Assembly (NCBI GenBank): GCA_019635315.1 | Contig: JAHBZT010000002.1 | Span: 124,001 to 188,000 of the forward strand | Source of the DNA: Rubrivivax sp. | GTDB taxonomy: Bacteria; Pseudomonadota; Gammaproteobacteria; Burkholderiales; Burkholderiaceae_C | Direction of reading: 5' to 3' | Length of the DNA: 64,000 nt | The notes under the pieces: generated by a model | What the model saw: only the letters and a program-made list of their open reading frames with translations | Told to the model about the DNA's origin: nothing | Database searches by the model: none | Program-made: the position numbers and the translations under genes | Shown: piece after piece, positions 1 to 9,639 of the stretch | Layout of the letters: the number at the start of each line of letters is the position of its first letter | Position numbering within the stretch: the stretch's first letter is position 1

Positions 1-741
1 GCCGCAGCGCCGGCCACGCGGCCGCGCTTCCTGGCCGCGCTGGCCGAGGTCTGGCGCGAGCCCGACGCGCGCCGCTTCACGGTCTTCGTCTTCGTCGCGA
101 TGCTGGCCTACAGCGCGCAGGACCTGATCCTCGAGCCCTTCGCCGGCGTGCGCTTCGGCTTCACGCCGGGCGAGAGCACGCAGCTCTCGGGCGTGCAGCA
201 TGGCGGCGCGCTGGCCGGCATGCTGCTGGCGGCGCTGGCCGGGCGCCGGTTCGGCGGCGTCGGCTTCGGCTCGCTCAAGGTGTGGACGGTCTGCGGCTGC
301 CTGGCCTCCGCGGCCATGCTGGCCGGGCTGGTGGTGGGCGGCATCGTCGGCCCGCCGTGGCCGCTGCGCGCCAATGTCTTCGCGCTCGGCGTCGCCAACG
401 GCGCGTTCTCGATCGCTGCCATCGGCTCGATGATGGCGCTGGCCGGCCACGGCCAGGCCGCGCGCGAAGGCACGCGCATGGGGCTGTGGGGCGCCGCGCA
501 GGCCATCGGCTTCGCGGTCGGCGGCGTGCTCGGCACGGCGGCCAGCGACCTCGCGCGCTGGCTGCTGGGCTCGCAGACGGCGGCCTACGGCAGCGTCTTC
601 GCGGCCGAGGCCGTGCTCTTCGTCGTGTCGGCGCTGCTCGCCGCACATATCGCGCTGCCGGCCCGTGCCGGCGGCCCCGCCGGTGCGGCCGTGCCTGTGC
701 GCGGCCGGGAGGATCTGCATGAACGAGCCGTCCACCTATGA
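1..741 (+). CDS. PucC/BCH2-family MFS protein, C-terminal part (5' truncated by window edge)
   Basis: The frame is open from base 1, so the gene begins upstream. The visible 246 residues contain hydrophobic segments typical of the last membrane helices of the BCH2/PucC/LhaA branch of the major facilitator superfamily, with the conserved stretch SAQDLILEPFAG and a glycine-rich ARxGTRMGLWGAAQAIGFAVGG segment. Family members act in bacteriochlorophyll delivery or light-harvesting complex assembly in the inner membrane. In purple bacteria a member of this family lies between bchG and bchP, which fits the bchP directly downstream (23-base overlap). The family assignment is firm; the exact paralogue (ORF428-like versus LhaA or PucC) is inferred from position. 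Confidence 0.85.
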   Translation, partial: AAAPATRPRFLAALAEVWREPDARRFTVFVFVAMLAYSAQDLILEPFAGVRFGFTPGESTQLSGVQHGGALAGMLLAALAGRRFGGVGFGSLKVWTVCGCLASAAMLAGLVVGGIVGPPWPLRANVFALGVANGAFSIAAIGSMMALAGHGQAAREGTRMGLWGAAQAIGFAVGGVLGTAASDLARWLLGSQTAAYGSVFAAEAVLFVVSALLAAHIALPARAGGPAGAAVPVRGREDLHERAVHL

Positions 742-1960
742 CGCCATCGTGGTCGGCGGCGGGCCTGCCGGCGCCACCGCGGCGCACGATCTGGCGCGCC
801 GCGGGCTGGCGGTGCTGCTGCTGGACCGCGCCGGCCGCACCAAGCCCTGCGGCGGTGCGATCCCGCCGCGGCTGATCAAGGACTTCGAGATCCCCGAGCA
901 CCTGCTGGTCGCGCGCGCCCGCTGCGCGCGCATGGTCTCGCCCAGCGACCGCCGCGTCGACATCCCGATCGAGGGCGGCTTCGTGGGCATGGTCGACCGC
1001 GACGTCTTCGACGAGTGGCTGCGCGAGCGCGCGCGTGGTGCCGGCGCGGTGCGCCGCCAGGGGGCGTTCGAGAAGATCACGCGCGACGACGACGGCACCG
1101 CGGTCGTGCACTTCCGCAGCCGCGGCGCCCACGGCGCCCACGGCGTCCACGGCGCCGCCGGAGGACCACCCGGCGACGCCGGTATCGCGGCCAGCGCACG
1201 CGCCCGCTGCGTGATCGGCGCCGACGGCGCGCGCTCCGAGGTGGCGCGCCAGCAGGTGCCGGGGGCCGAGCGCACGCGCTATGTCTTCGCCTACCACGAG
1301 ATCATCGGCCGCCCCGCCGTGCCGCCGGCCGGCTACGACGGCTCGCGCTGCGACGTCGTCTACCGCGGCGAACTGTCGCCGGACTTCTACGGCTGGGTCT
1401 TTCCGCACGGCGACACGCTGTCGGTGGGCACCGGCAGCGCCGACAAGGGCTTCTCGCTGCGCGGCGCGGTGGGCGCGCTGCGCCAGGCCAGCGGGCTGGC
1501 CGACGCGCCGACGCTGCGCCGCGAGGGCGCGCCGATCCCAATGCAGCCGCTGCCGCGCTGGGACAACGGCCGCGACGTGGTGCTGGCCGGCGACGCCGCC
1601 GGCGTCGTCGCGCCGGCTTCCGGGGAGGGCATCTACTACGCGATGTACGGCGGCCGCGTCGCCGCCGAGGCCGCCGCGGAATTCCTGGCCAGCGGCCAGC
1701 CGCGCGCGCTGGCGCAGGCGCGCCGGCGCTTCATGCGACAGCATGGCCAGGTGTTCTGGGTGCTGGCGATGATGCAGCGCTTCTGGTACCGCAGCGACAA
1801 GCGGCGTGAGCGCTTCGTCAGCATCTGCCGCGACAAGGACGTGCAACAGCTCACCTTCGAGGCCTACATGAACAAGGAACTGGTGCGCGCGCGGCCGATG
1901 GCCCATGTGCGCATCTTCTTCAAGGACCTCGCGCACCTGCTCGGCGTGGTGCGGGCTTGA
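719..1960 (+). CDS. bchP: Geranylgeranyl reductase BchP (bacteriochlorophyll synthesis)
   Basis: A 413-residue flavoprotein that reduces the geranylgeranyl tail of bacteriochlorophyll to phytyl with NADPH. The N-terminal dinucleotide-binding motif GGGPAGATAA is at residues 13-22, followed by the family segment KPCGGAIPP. The C-terminal FAD motif [20 protein letters not shown] is conserved. The start at 719 is chosen because the Rossmann strand follows directly; a longer frame to 665 would overlap the upstream gene further. It overlaps that gene by 23 bases. Around residues 136-145 there is a glycine/histidine-rich insertion (GAHGAHGVHG) encoded by a 9-bp tandem repeat, probably a surface loop expansion. 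Confidence 0.95.
   Translation: MNEPSTYDAIVVGGGPAGATAAHDLARRGLAVLLLDRAGRTKPCGGAIPPRLIKDFEIPEHLLVARARCARMVSPSDRRVDIPIEGGFVGMVDRDVFDEWLRERARGAGAVRRQGAFEKITRDDDGTAVVHFRSRGAHGAHGVHGAAGGPPGDAGIAASARARCVIGADGARSEVARQQVPGAERTRYVFAYHEIIGRPAVPPAGYDGSRCDVVYRGELSPDFYGWVFPHGDTLSVGTGSADKGFSLRGAVGALRQASGLADAPTLRREGAPIPMQPLPRWDNGRDVVLAGDAAGVVAPASGEGIYYAMYGGRVAAEAAAEFLASGQPRALAQARRRFMRQHGQVFWVLAMMQRFWYRSDKRRERFVSICRDKDVQQLTFEAYMNKELVRARPMAHVRIFFKDLAHLLGVVRA
1124..1150 (+). repeat. 9-bp tandem repeat (x3) inside bchP
   Basis: Three consecutive units of ggcgcccac (the third with one change) encode the GAHGAHGVH stretch of BchP. The in-frame unit size means that slippage would add or remove three residues without breaking the gene. 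Confidence 0.75.
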
Positions 1961-2301
1961 ACGTCGTGGAAGCGCTGCTCGCGGGCCTGGTCGCCGACGG
2001 CAGCGTCGTCGACCTCGCGATCGTCTGGATCCTGGTCGAGATCGCGGTGCTGGCGCTGCGCCGCCCGCGCGGGCTGCGTGCCGCGCTGCCCAACCTGTGC
2101 GCCGGTCTCGGGCTCGCGCTGGCCCTGCGCGCCGCCGTCACCGGTGCCGGCGCGGGCTGGGTCGTGCTCTTCATGGCCGCGGCCGGCGTCGCGCATGTCT
2201 GGGAGATGGTGACGCGTGAACGCGAGACGCGTGCGCGAGCGGACCGGCCGCGGGGCACGCTGCCGGGCGCCGCGGCGCAGCGCGGCCGGCTGCGGCTGTA
2301 G
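1957..2301 (+). CDS. Small membrane protein downstream of bchP
   Basis: This 114-residue frame starts with TTG overlapping the bchP stop (TTGA), indicating translational coupling. It has three hydrophobic segments (about residues 17-34, 46-64 and 66-83) and an arginine-rich C-terminus, so it is probably an inner-membrane protein. I do not recognise a named family. The position as last gene of a bchG-MFS-bchP string suggests a role in or near photosynthetic membrane biogenesis, but this is only context. The non-ATG start is less certain than the frame itself. Confidence 0.65.
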   Translation: MNVVEALLAGLVADGSVVDLAIVWILVEIAVLALRRPRGLRAALPNLCAGLGLALALRAAVTGAGAGWVVLFMAAAGVAHVWEMVTRERETRARADRPRGTLPGAAAQRGRLRL

Positions 2302-2349
2302 CCCGCGCCGGGGTCGGCGGCGGCACCGCTTGGTGCACACTCGCCGCCC

Positions 2350-3504
2350 ATGAATGCCCCTCAAGGACCCCTGCAAGGACTGCGGGTCGTCGAACTCGCG
2401 AGCATCGGCCCGGGGCCGATGTGCTGCATGCTGCTGGCCGACCTCGGTGCCGATGTCGTGCGCGTCGACCGCACCGAGGCCAGCGGGCTCGGCGTGGCGA
2501 TGGACCGCCGCCACGACATCAACGGCCGCGGCCGGCGTTCGGTGGCGCTGGACCTCAAGCGGCCCGAGGGCCGCGATGCGGTGCTGGCGCTGGTCGAGCG
2601 CGCCGACGTGCTGGTCGAGGGCTTCCGCCCCGGCGTGACCGAGAAGCTGGGCCTGGGCCCGGCCGACTGCCAGGCGCGCAACCCGCGCCTGGTCTACGGC
2701 CGCATGACCGGCTTCGGCCAGAGCGGGCCGCTGGCCGCGGCGGCCGGCCACGACCTCAACTACATCGCGCTGACCGGCGTGCTGCATGCCATCGGCCCGG
2801 CCGGCGGCGCACCGGTGCCGCCGCTGAACCTGGTCGGCGACTATGGCGGCGGCGCGCTGTACCTGGCCTTCGGCGTGCTGGCCGCGCTGTTCGAGCGCCA
2901 GCGCTCGGGGCGCGGGCAGGTCGTCGACGCCGCGATGGTCGACGGCGCCGCGTCGCTGGCCGCCATCTTCTACGGCCTGAAGGCCTCCGGCAGCTGGAGC
3001 GAGCCGCGCGGCGGCAACCTGCTGGACGGCGGCGCGCCGTTCTACGCCACCTACCGCACGGCCGACGGACGCTGGGTCTCGCTGGGGGCGCTGGAGCCCA
3101 AGTTCTTCGCCACCTTCGCGGCGAAGGCGGGACTGGATGCGCGCTTCGTGCAGCGCCAGTACGACCGCCGGCTGTGGCCGCAGATGCGCGAGGCGATCGC
3201 CACGCTGTTCGCGAGCCGCACGCGCGACGACTGGTGCGCACTGCTCGAAGGCAGCGACGCCTGCTTCGCGCCGGTGCTGGACTTCGACGAGGCCCCGGGC
3301 CATGCCCACGCGCGCGAGCGCGCCGCCTTCGTCGAGGTCGACGGCGTCGTGCAGCCGGCCCCGGCGCCGCGTTTCGACCGCACGCCGGCCGCCACCCCGC
3401 GCCCCGGGCCGGAGGTCGGCCAGCACACGCGCGAGGTGCTGGCCGAGGCCGGGTTGCCGGCGGCGCAGATCGACGCGCTGTTTGCCACCGGGGTCGCACG
3501 ATGA
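2350..3504 (+). CDS. CaiB/BaiF-family CoA transferase, alpha-methylacyl-CoA racemase type
   Basis: A 384-residue class III CoA-transferase-fold protein. The N-terminal signature [21 protein letters not shown] (about residues 19-39) and the [17 protein letters not shown] segment with the catalytic Asp (near residue 135) match the alpha-methylacyl-CoA racemase branch, which inverts 2-methyl branched acyl-CoAs for beta-oxidation. It overlaps the downstream NUDIX-MBL gene by ATGA, so the two are co-translated. Racemase rather than CoA transferase is the better reading, but substrate cannot be read from sequence. Confidence 0.85.
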   Translation: MNAPQGPLQGLRVVELASIGPGPMCCMLLADLGADVVRVDRTEASGLGVAMDRRHDINGRGRRSVALDLKRPEGRDAVLALVERADVLVEGFRPGVTEKLGLGPADCQARNPRLVYGRMTGFGQSGPLAAAAGHDLNYIALTGVLHAIGPAGGAPVPPLNLVGDYGGGALYLAFGVLAALFERQRSGRGQVVDAAMVDGAASLAAIFYGLKASGSWSEPRGGNLLDGGAPFYATYRTADGRWVSLGALEPKFFATFAAKAGLDARFVQRQYDRRLWPQMREAIATLFASRTRDDWCALLEGSDACFAPVLDFDEAPGHAHARERAAFVEVDGVVQPAPAPRFDRTPAATPRPGPEVGQHTREVLAEAGLPAAQIDALFATGVAR

Positions 3505-5162
3505 GTGCTGCCGCGTTGCCCCACGAGACGCCACCGGACGCCCGGCGCGCCGCCTCGCTGCTGCTGCTGCGCGACGGCGCGCAGGGGCTGGAGGTGCTGA
3601 TGCTGCGCCGCGCCGAGCGTGACGGCGATTTGCGCAGCGGCGCCGCGGTCTTCCCCGGCGGCGTGCTGGACCCACGCGACCGCGACGCGCACGCCTTCTG
3701 CACCGGTGGCGATGACGCGGCCTTCAGCGCGCGCATGGGCCTGCCCGCAGGCGGGCTGGACTATGCGGTGGCGGCGCTGCGCGAGTGCTTCGAGGAGGTC
3801 GGCCTGCTGCTCGCCGAGGGCGAGTTCGACCTCGGCGCGCTGCAGCCCTGGCGCCACCGACTCAACGACGGCCAGGCCTCGCTGGCCGAGCTGTGCGCGT
3901 CCTTCGGCCTCACGCTGCCGGTGGACCGGCTCGTCTACTACAGCCACTGGCTGACGCCGCCCGGCGTGCCCAAGCGCTTCGACACGCGCTTCTTCGCTGC
4001 GCCCGCGCCTGTGGGCCAGCAGGCGCTGGCCGACCTGGGCGAAGCGCTGGAGCTGATGTGGCTGACGCCGGCCGCCGCGCTGGACCCGGCGCGCGGGCTC
4101 AAGCTGCTGCCGGTGACGCGGCGCACGCTGGAGGAACTGGCGCGCCATGCCGATGCCGCCTCGGCACTGGCGGCGGCGCGCGAACGCCGCGACATCCGCG
4201 TCACGATGCCGCGCCTCGGCCGTGCCGGCGGGAAGCCGCGCATCGTGCTGCCCGACGAGCTGCCCTGGGCCGAGATCGGCCGCCTGGACCCGGAAGGGCG
4301 CGGCGACGTGTCCGCCGAGCTGCGGCCCGGCGTGCCGGTGCGCCTGTCGGCCCACGTGGTCCGCGTCACCGCGCCCAACCCGGGGCCGATGACCGGGCCG
4401 GGCACCAACAGCTACCTGGTCGGCGCCGGTGACGGCGAGGCCGGCTCGTGGACCGTGATCGACCCCGGCCCGGCCATCGATAGCCATGTGCAGGCGCTGC
4501 TGGCGGCGGCGCCAGGGCGCATCACGCGCATCCTCGTCACGCACACGCACCGCGACCATTCGCCGGCCGCCGCCGCACTGGCCGCGGCGACCGGCGCGCC
4601 GCTGTGGGGCCGCGTCGCCGACCACCCCGAGTGGCAGGACGGCGGCTTCGTGCCGGCCCATGTCCCGCAGCATGGCGAGCGCTTCGACGCCGCGCCGGGT
4701 GTGGCGCTGCGCACGCTGCACACGCCGGGCCATGCCAGCAACCACCTGTGCTACCTGCTCGAGCACGAGCGGCTGCTCTTCACCGGCGACCACGTGATGC
4801 AGGGCAGCACGGTGGTCATCAACCCGCCGGACGGCGACATGGCGGCCTACCTGCGCTCGCTGACCGCGTTGCTCGACGAGGACCTGCAGTGGCTGGCGCC
4901 CGGCCATGGCTTCCTGGTCGCCGAGCCGCAGGCCGTGCTGCGCGCGCTGATCGCACACCGCCTGAAGCGCGAGGCCAAGGTCGCCGCCGCGCTGCAGCGC
5001 CTGGGCACGGCGCCGCTGGCGGCGCTGCTGCCCGCGGTCTACGACGACGTGCCGGCGGCGCTGCACCCGGTGGCCGCGCGCTCGCTCACCGCCCATCTGC
5101 TGAAGCTGCAGGCCGAGGGGCGCGCGGCCGAGCAGGGCGGACACTGGCAGGCACTGCGCTGA
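3501..5162 (+). CDS. NUDIX hydrolase / metallo-beta-lactamase fold fusion protein
   Basis: This 553-residue protein joins two hydrolase folds. Residues about 15-230 form a NUDIX-like domain with a Nudix-box-like segment ([13 protein letters not shown] near residue 90). Residues about 270-553 form a metallo-beta-lactamase domain with the zinc motif THTHRDHSP, a later TGDH and a final GHG, similar to the LACTB2/glyoxalase II-like group. The ATG at 3501 overlaps the previous stop; longer upstream readings in this frame are shadows of the racemase gene. The partner gene handles acyl-CoAs, so a CoA-diphosphatase or acyl-CoA thioesterase activity is possible but unproven. Confidence 0.85.
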   Translation: MSAAALPHETPPDARRAASLLLLRDGAQGLEVLMLRRAERDGDLRSGAAVFPGGVLDPRDRDAHAFCTGGDDAAFSARMGLPAGGLDYAVAALRECFEEVGLLLAEGEFDLGALQPWRHRLNDGQASLAELCASFGLTLPVDRLVYYSHWLTPPGVPKRFDTRFFAAPAPVGQQALADLGEALELMWLTPAAALDPARGLKLLPVTRRTLEELARHADAASALAAARERRDIRVTMPRLGRAGGKPRIVLPDELPWAEIGRLDPEGRGDVSAELRPGVPVRLSAHVVRVTAPNPGPMTGPGTNSYLVGAGDGEAGSWTVIDPGPAIDSHVQALLAAAPGRITRILVTHTHRDHSPAAAALAAATGAPLWGRVADHPEWQDGGFVPAHVPQHGERFDAAPGVALRTLHTPGHASNHLCYLLEHERLLFTGDHVMQGSTVVINPPDGDMAAYLRSLTALLDEDLQWLAPGHGFLVAEPQAVLRALIAHRLKREAKVAAALQRLGTAPLAALLPAVYDDVPAALHPVAARSLTAHLLKLQAEGRAAEQGGHWQALR

Positions 5163-5401
5163 ACCAGGCAGCCGCGTGCGCTGGGCCGCGCCCGACAAGC
5201 CGCCGAGACGCGCCCGGCACGCGAGCACCGGCAGGCGGGCGATACCATGCCGCGACACGACGCCGCACTGGCGGGGCCATTGACAATCGCCGATGATCGC
5301 CCGTGGCCGTCGAGGCCATGCACGGCCGCCGGCGCTCGCCGGTGGTTTCCACCGCCAGGCGCGCCGATGCGCGTCGATTCCTGCCCCAGCGACTCCCCTC
5401 G
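5163..5401. other. Intergenic region before the RND efflux operon
   Basis: These 239 bases separate the NUDIX-MBL gene from the efflux operon. A GTG-started extension of the adaptor frame runs back to 5303 but lacks protein-like composition. No regulator gene, clear promoter or palindrome is visible. Confidence 0.5.
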
Positions 5402-6529
5402 ATGCTCCGACCGCGCATTGCCGTCCTGATCCTCGCCGCGCTGGCGCTGGCGCTGCTGGCCTGGGGGTGGTGGACCGCGCGTGCGCAGCCCGCCGCACCG
5501 GCCGACGCCCCGCCCGGCGCCGCGGCGCGCAGCGCGCCGGCGCCGGTGCCGGTGGTGCTGGAGCCGGTGGTGGAACTGCTGGACGACACGCCGCTGGACG
5601 TCGTCGGTTCCGGCGCTGCGCTGCGCTCGGTCGCGCTGCGGCCGGCGGTCGCCGGCGAGGTCTCGCGCGTGGGCTTCCGGGCCGGCCAGCGCGTCGAGGC
5701 CGGACAGCTGCTGGTGCAGCTGGTCGACCGCACGCAGCGCCTGGCCGTCGACGCCGCCGCGGCGCGACTGGACGCCGCACGGGCCCTGCAGGCCCGCTAC
5801 GAGGCCACGCGCGGCACCGGTGCCGTGCCGGGCAGCCTGATCGACGAGGCCGCGAGCCAGCTGCGGCTGGCCGAGATCGAGCTCGCGCAGGCGCGCGAGG
5901 CGCTGGCCGACCGCGCGGTGCGCGCGCCGTTTGCCGGCGTCGTCGGCCTGGCCGAGGTGGAGCCCGGCGACCGCGTGACGACCGACAGCGTGCTGACCAC
6001 GCTGGACGACCGGCGCCGCCTGCTCGTGGACTTCGCGCTGCCCGAGCGCTACCTGGCCCGCCTGCAGCCCGGCCAGGCGCTCACGGTGAGCAACCCGGCC
6101 TTCGGCGACCGCCGCTTCGACGGCCGCATCGCGCAGCTCGACAGCCGCATCGACCCGGCCACGCGCAACCTCCGCCTGCGCGCCGAGGTGCCGAATGCCG
6201 GCGACCTGCTGCGCCCGGGCATGTCGTTCCAGGTGCGCCTGGCGCTGCCCGGCGAGCGCCACGCCGCGGTGCCCGAGCTGGCGCTGCAGTACGGCCGCGA
6301 AGGCGCCCATGTCTGGGCCGTGCGCGAGGGCCAGGCGCGCCAGGTGCCGGTGCGCACGCTGCGCCGCATCGGTGATCGCGTGCTGGTGGCCGGCGCGCTG
6401 CGCATCGGCGAGCCGGTCGTCGTCGAGGGCGTGCAGCGACTGCGCGAAGGGAGGGCCGTGGCCCCGGTGGCGCGCCGCGGCGGCGCGGCGGCCGCGGCCG
6501 CCGCGGCCAGCGCGGGCGCCCCGCGATGA
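5402..6529 (+). CDS. RND efflux periplasmic adaptor (membrane fusion protein)
   Basis: This 375-residue protein links the inner-membrane pump to the outer-membrane channel. A signal anchor lies at about residues 7-22, followed by a split biotinyl/lipoyl-like domain (VGFRAGQRVEAGQLLVQL and APFAGVVGLAEVEPGDRV), an alpha-helical hairpin between them and a beta-barrel domain. The ATG at 5402 is chosen because it places the membrane segment at the N-terminus. It overlaps the pump gene by ATGA. Substrate is unknown, and no TetR or MarR regulator lies next to the operon. Confidence 0.9.
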   Translation: MLRPRIAVLILAALALALLAWGWWTARAQPAAPADAPPGAAARSAPAPVPVVLEPVVELLDDTPLDVVGSGAALRSVALRPAVAGEVSRVGFRAGQRVEAGQLLVQLVDRTQRLAVDAAAARLDAARALQARYEATRGTGAVPGSLIDEAASQLRLAEIELAQAREALADRAVRAPFAGVVGLAEVEPGDRVTTDSVLTTLDDRRRLLVDFALPERYLARLQPGQALTVSNPAFGDRRFDGRIAQLDSRIDPATRNLRLRAEVPNAGDLLRPGMSFQVRLALPGERHAAVPELALQYGREGAHVWAVREGQARQVPVRTLRRIGDRVLVAGALRIGEPVVVEGVQRLREGRAVAPVARRGGAAAAAAAASAGAPR

Positions 6530-9500
6530 GCGAGGACCGCGCCTCGGACCTGCCGGCGCTGGCGATCCGCCGGCCCTGGCTGGTGATCGTGCTCAACCTG
6601 CTGATCGTCATCGCCGGCATCGGCGCCTGGCTGGGTGTCGAGGTGCGCGAGCTGCCCAACATCGACCGTCCCATCGTCGCCGTGCGCGCCGACTACCCGG
6701 GCGCGTCGCCGGAGACGCTGGACGCCGAGGTCACGCGCGTGCTGGAAGGCGCGGCGGCGCGCGTGCCCGGCGTCTTCCTCGTGCGCTCGGCCAGCGAGGA
6801 AGGCAACCTGCGCGTCATCATCGAGTTCAACCCGAATGTCGACCTCGTCGACGCGGCCAACGACGTGCGCGACGCGATCAGCCGCGTCGAGGGCAGCCTG
6901 CCCGAGGGCGTCGAGAACCTGGTCGTCGTCAAGGCCGACGCCGATGCCGAGCCGGTGCTGCAGCTGGCGGTGTCCAGCGCGAGCCTGGCCATCGACGAGC
7001 TGTCGCGCGTCGTCGAGGACCAGATCGAGCCCGAGCTGGTGTCGGTGCCCGGTGTCGCCGACGTCACGCTGTTCGGCGCGCGCCAGCGCGTGATGCGCGT
7101 GCGCCTGGACCCGGCGCGGCTGGCCGCGCAGGGAGTCGCGGTCGACGAGGTCGTCGCGCTGCTGCGCAGCGCGCGCGCCGACGTGCCGGCCGGCAGCCTG
7201 GAGTCCAGCCAGCAGGAGGTGCTGGTGCGCGCCAACGCCTCGGTCACCACGCCCGAGCAGCTGCGCGCGCTGCGCCTGCGCCCGGGGCTGGCGCTGGCCG
7301 CCGTCGCCGAGGTCTTCTACAGCCCGGCCGACGCCAGCGCCTACGTGCGGCTGGACGGGCGCACGGTGGTCAGCCTGGGCGTCGTGCGCCAGGCGCAGTC
7401 GAACACGGTGGAGATCTCCGAAGGCGTGCGCGCCGCGGTCGAGCGGCTGAACCGGCAGATCGCCGACGCCGAGATCGCTGTCGTCGCCGACGACGCGATC
7501 TTCATCCGCGGCGCGATCCGCGAGGTGCTGGCCGGGCTGGCGATGGCCGTGGCCATCGTCGCCGCCGTCGTGTGGCTGTTCATCGGCGGCTGGCGGCCGA
7601 CGCTGGTGCCGCTGGTCGCGATCCCGATCGCGCTCGTCGGCACGCTGGCGGCGATCTGGCTGCTCGGCTTCTCGCTGAACCTGCTCACGCTGCTGGCGCT
7701 GCTGCTGGCCACCGGGCTGGTCGTCGACGACGCCATCGTCGTGCTCGAAAACGTGCAGCGCCGCCGCGCGCAGGGCCTGGGCGTGCGCGCCGCGGCGGTG
7801 CTGGGCACGCGCGAGGTCTTCTTCGCCATCGTCGCGACCACCGCGACGCTGGTCGCGGTCTTTCTGCCGATCTCGTTCCTGCCCTCGGCGGCCGGGCGAC
7901 TGTTCGCCGAATTCGGCTTCGTGATGGCGATCGCGGTCGCGCTGTCCTCGTTCGTCGCGCTGTCGCTGGGGCCGATGATCACCTCGCGCCTGCCCGAGGC
8001 GCCGCCGCCGGGGCCGTTCGGGCGCCCGCTGCGCGCCCTCGGTCGCCGGCTGGTGCAGCTGTACGAACGAACGCTCGCGCTCGCGCTGCGCGGGGCCTGG
8101 GCGGTGGGCGCGCTGTGCGTCGCGCTGGCGGGGCTGGCGGCCTGGGGCTATGCGCAGATCGAGCAGGAACTGGCGCCGGCCGAGGACCGCGGCGTGCTCG
8201 CGATCCGCCTCGACGGGCCCGACGGCGTCGGCCTGGCCTACACCGACCGCCAGCTCGAGGCCGCGCTGGCCGTCGTCGAGCCGCTGCAGCGCGAGGGCCT
8301 GGTCGGCCGCATCTTCACGATCACCGGGCGCTGGGACCCCAACCGCGCCGAGATCGTCGCGCCGCTGGCCGACTGGGGCGCGCGCGACTTCACGCAGGCC
8401 GAACTGGCCGCGCGCGTGCAGGCCCAGCTCGACGGCCTGCCCGGCGTGCGCGTGCGCATCCGCGGCGGCAACAGCCTGGGCGTGGGCGGCGGCAGCGGCG
8501 GCAGCATCCAGATGGCGGTCACCGGCGACGAGTACGGGCGCATCGCCGAGGCCGCCGAGGCCTTCGCCGAGGTCGTCGAGCGCGAGCTGCCGCTGCTGCG
8601 CGACCTGCGCGTGGACTACCAGACCACGCAGCCGCAGCTGACGCTGCGCATCGACCGCGAGCGCGCGGCCGAGCTGGGCGTCGCGGTCGACGGGCTGGAC
8701 ACGGTGCTGCGCGCGCTGGTCGACGGCAACGAGGTCGCCGAGCTGACGATCAACGACCGCGCGGTCCCGCTGGTCGTGGAGTCCACGCGCCGGCGCGCCA
8801 CCGACCCGCAGGACCTGCTGATGCTGCAGGTGCGCGCCGCCGGCGGCGCGCTGGTGCCGCTGGCGCAGTTCGTCAGCTTCGAGGAACAGGCGATCGCCGC
8901 CGAGCTGAACCGCCTGGGCCAGCGGCGTGCGGTAGAGATCGACGCCGCGCTGGCCGACGGCGCGCCGATGCAGGCCGCCGTCGACGGCCTGCGCGCGATC
9001 GCCGAGCGCGAGCTGCCGCCCGGCATGGGCCTGCTGTTCCGCGGCGACGCGGCGACGCTGGAGCAGGCCTCGCGCGACATCGCGATCACCTTCGCGATCG
9101 CGCTCGTCGTCGTCTTCCTGGTGCTGGTGGCGCAGTTCGAGAGCGTGACCAGCGCGGCGGTCGTGCTGCTCAGCGTGCCCTTCGGGCTCGCGGCGGCGGT
9201 GGCGGCGATGCTGGCCGGCGGCGTGACGCTGAACATCTATACGCAGATCGGGCTGCTGCTGCTGGTCGGCGTGATGGCCAAGAACAGCATCCTGATGGTC
9301 GAGTTTGCCGACCAGCTGCGCGACGCCGGACGCAGCGTGCGCGAGGCGGCGCAGGAGGCGGCGGCGACCCGCCTGCGCCCGATCTCGATGACCATGGCCT
9401 CCACCGTGCTCGGGGCGCTGCCGCTGGTGCTGGCCAGCGGCGCCGGCGCCGAGTCGCGCGAGTCGCTGGGCTGGGTGATCTTCGGCGGGCTGTCGCTGGC

Positions 9501-9639
9501 CTCGCTGTTCACGCTCTACCTGACCCCCGTGCTGTACCTGGCGATCGCGCGCTTCTCGCGCCCGCGCGCGGCGCAGGGCGCGCGGCTGGCCGCCGAGATG
9601 CGCGCCGCGGCCGGCGAAGCGCCGGCGGAGGCGTCGTGA
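6526..9639 (+). CDS. RND-family efflux pump, HAE1/AcrB-like
   Basis: This 1037-residue inner-membrane proton antiporter has the usual length for AcrB/MexB-type pumps. The first helix (about residues 15-33) is followed by a large periplasmic loop (LGVEVRELPNIDRPIV). TM4 carries the proton-relay aspartate pair in GLVVDDAIVVLEN, and a second TM block begins near residue 850 with the conserved GVMAKNSILMVEFA. It overlaps both neighbours by 4 bases, so the three genes form one tightly coupled operon. Drug, metal or solvent specificity cannot be deduced. Confidence 0.95.
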   Translation: MSEDRASDLPALAIRRPWLVIVLNLLIVIAGIGAWLGVEVRELPNIDRPIVAVRADYPGASPETLDAEVTRVLEGAAARVPGVFLVRSASEEGNLRVIIEFNPNVDLVDAANDVRDAISRVEGSLPEGVENLVVVKADADAEPVLQLAVSSASLAIDELSRVVEDQIEPELVSVPGVADVTLFGARQRVMRVRLDPARLAAQGVAVDEVVALLRSARADVPAGSLESSQQEVLVRANASVTTPEQLRALRLRPGLALAAVAEVFYSPADASAYVRLDGRTVVSLGVVRQAQSNTVEISEGVRAAVERLNRQIADAEIAVVADDAIFIRGAIREVLAGLAMAVAIVAAVVWLFIGGWRPTLVPLVAIPIALVGTLAAIWLLGFSLNLLTLLALLLATGLVVDDAIVVLENVQRRRAQGLGVRAAAVLGTREVFFAIVATTATLVAVFLPISFLPSAAGRLFAEFGFVMAIAVALSSFVALSLGPMITSRLPEAPPPGPFGRPLRALGRRLVQLYERTLALALRGAWAVGALCVALAGLAAWGYAQIEQELAPAEDRGVLAIRLDGPDGVGLAYTDRQLEAALAVVEPLQREGLVGRIFTITGRWDPNRAEIVAPLADWGARDFTQAELAARVQAQLDGLPGVRVRIRGGNSLGVGGGSGGSIQMAVTGDEYGRIAEAAEAFAEVVERELPLLRDLRVDYQTTQPQLTLRIDRERAAELGVAVDGLDTVLRALVDGNEVAELTINDRAVPLVVESTRRRATDPQDLLMLQVRAAGGALVPLAQFVSFEEQAIAAELNRLGQRRAVEIDAALADGAPMQAAVDGLRAIAERELPPGMGLLFRGDAATLEQASRDIAITFAIALVVVFLVLVAQFESVTSAAVVLLSVPFGLAAAVAAMLAGGVTLNIYTQIGLLLLVGVMAKNSILMVEFADQLRDAGRSVREAAQEAAATRLRPISMTMASTVLGALPLVLASGAGAESRESLGWVIFGGLSLASLFTLYLTPVLYLAIARFSRPRAAQGARLAAEMRAAAGEAPAEAS

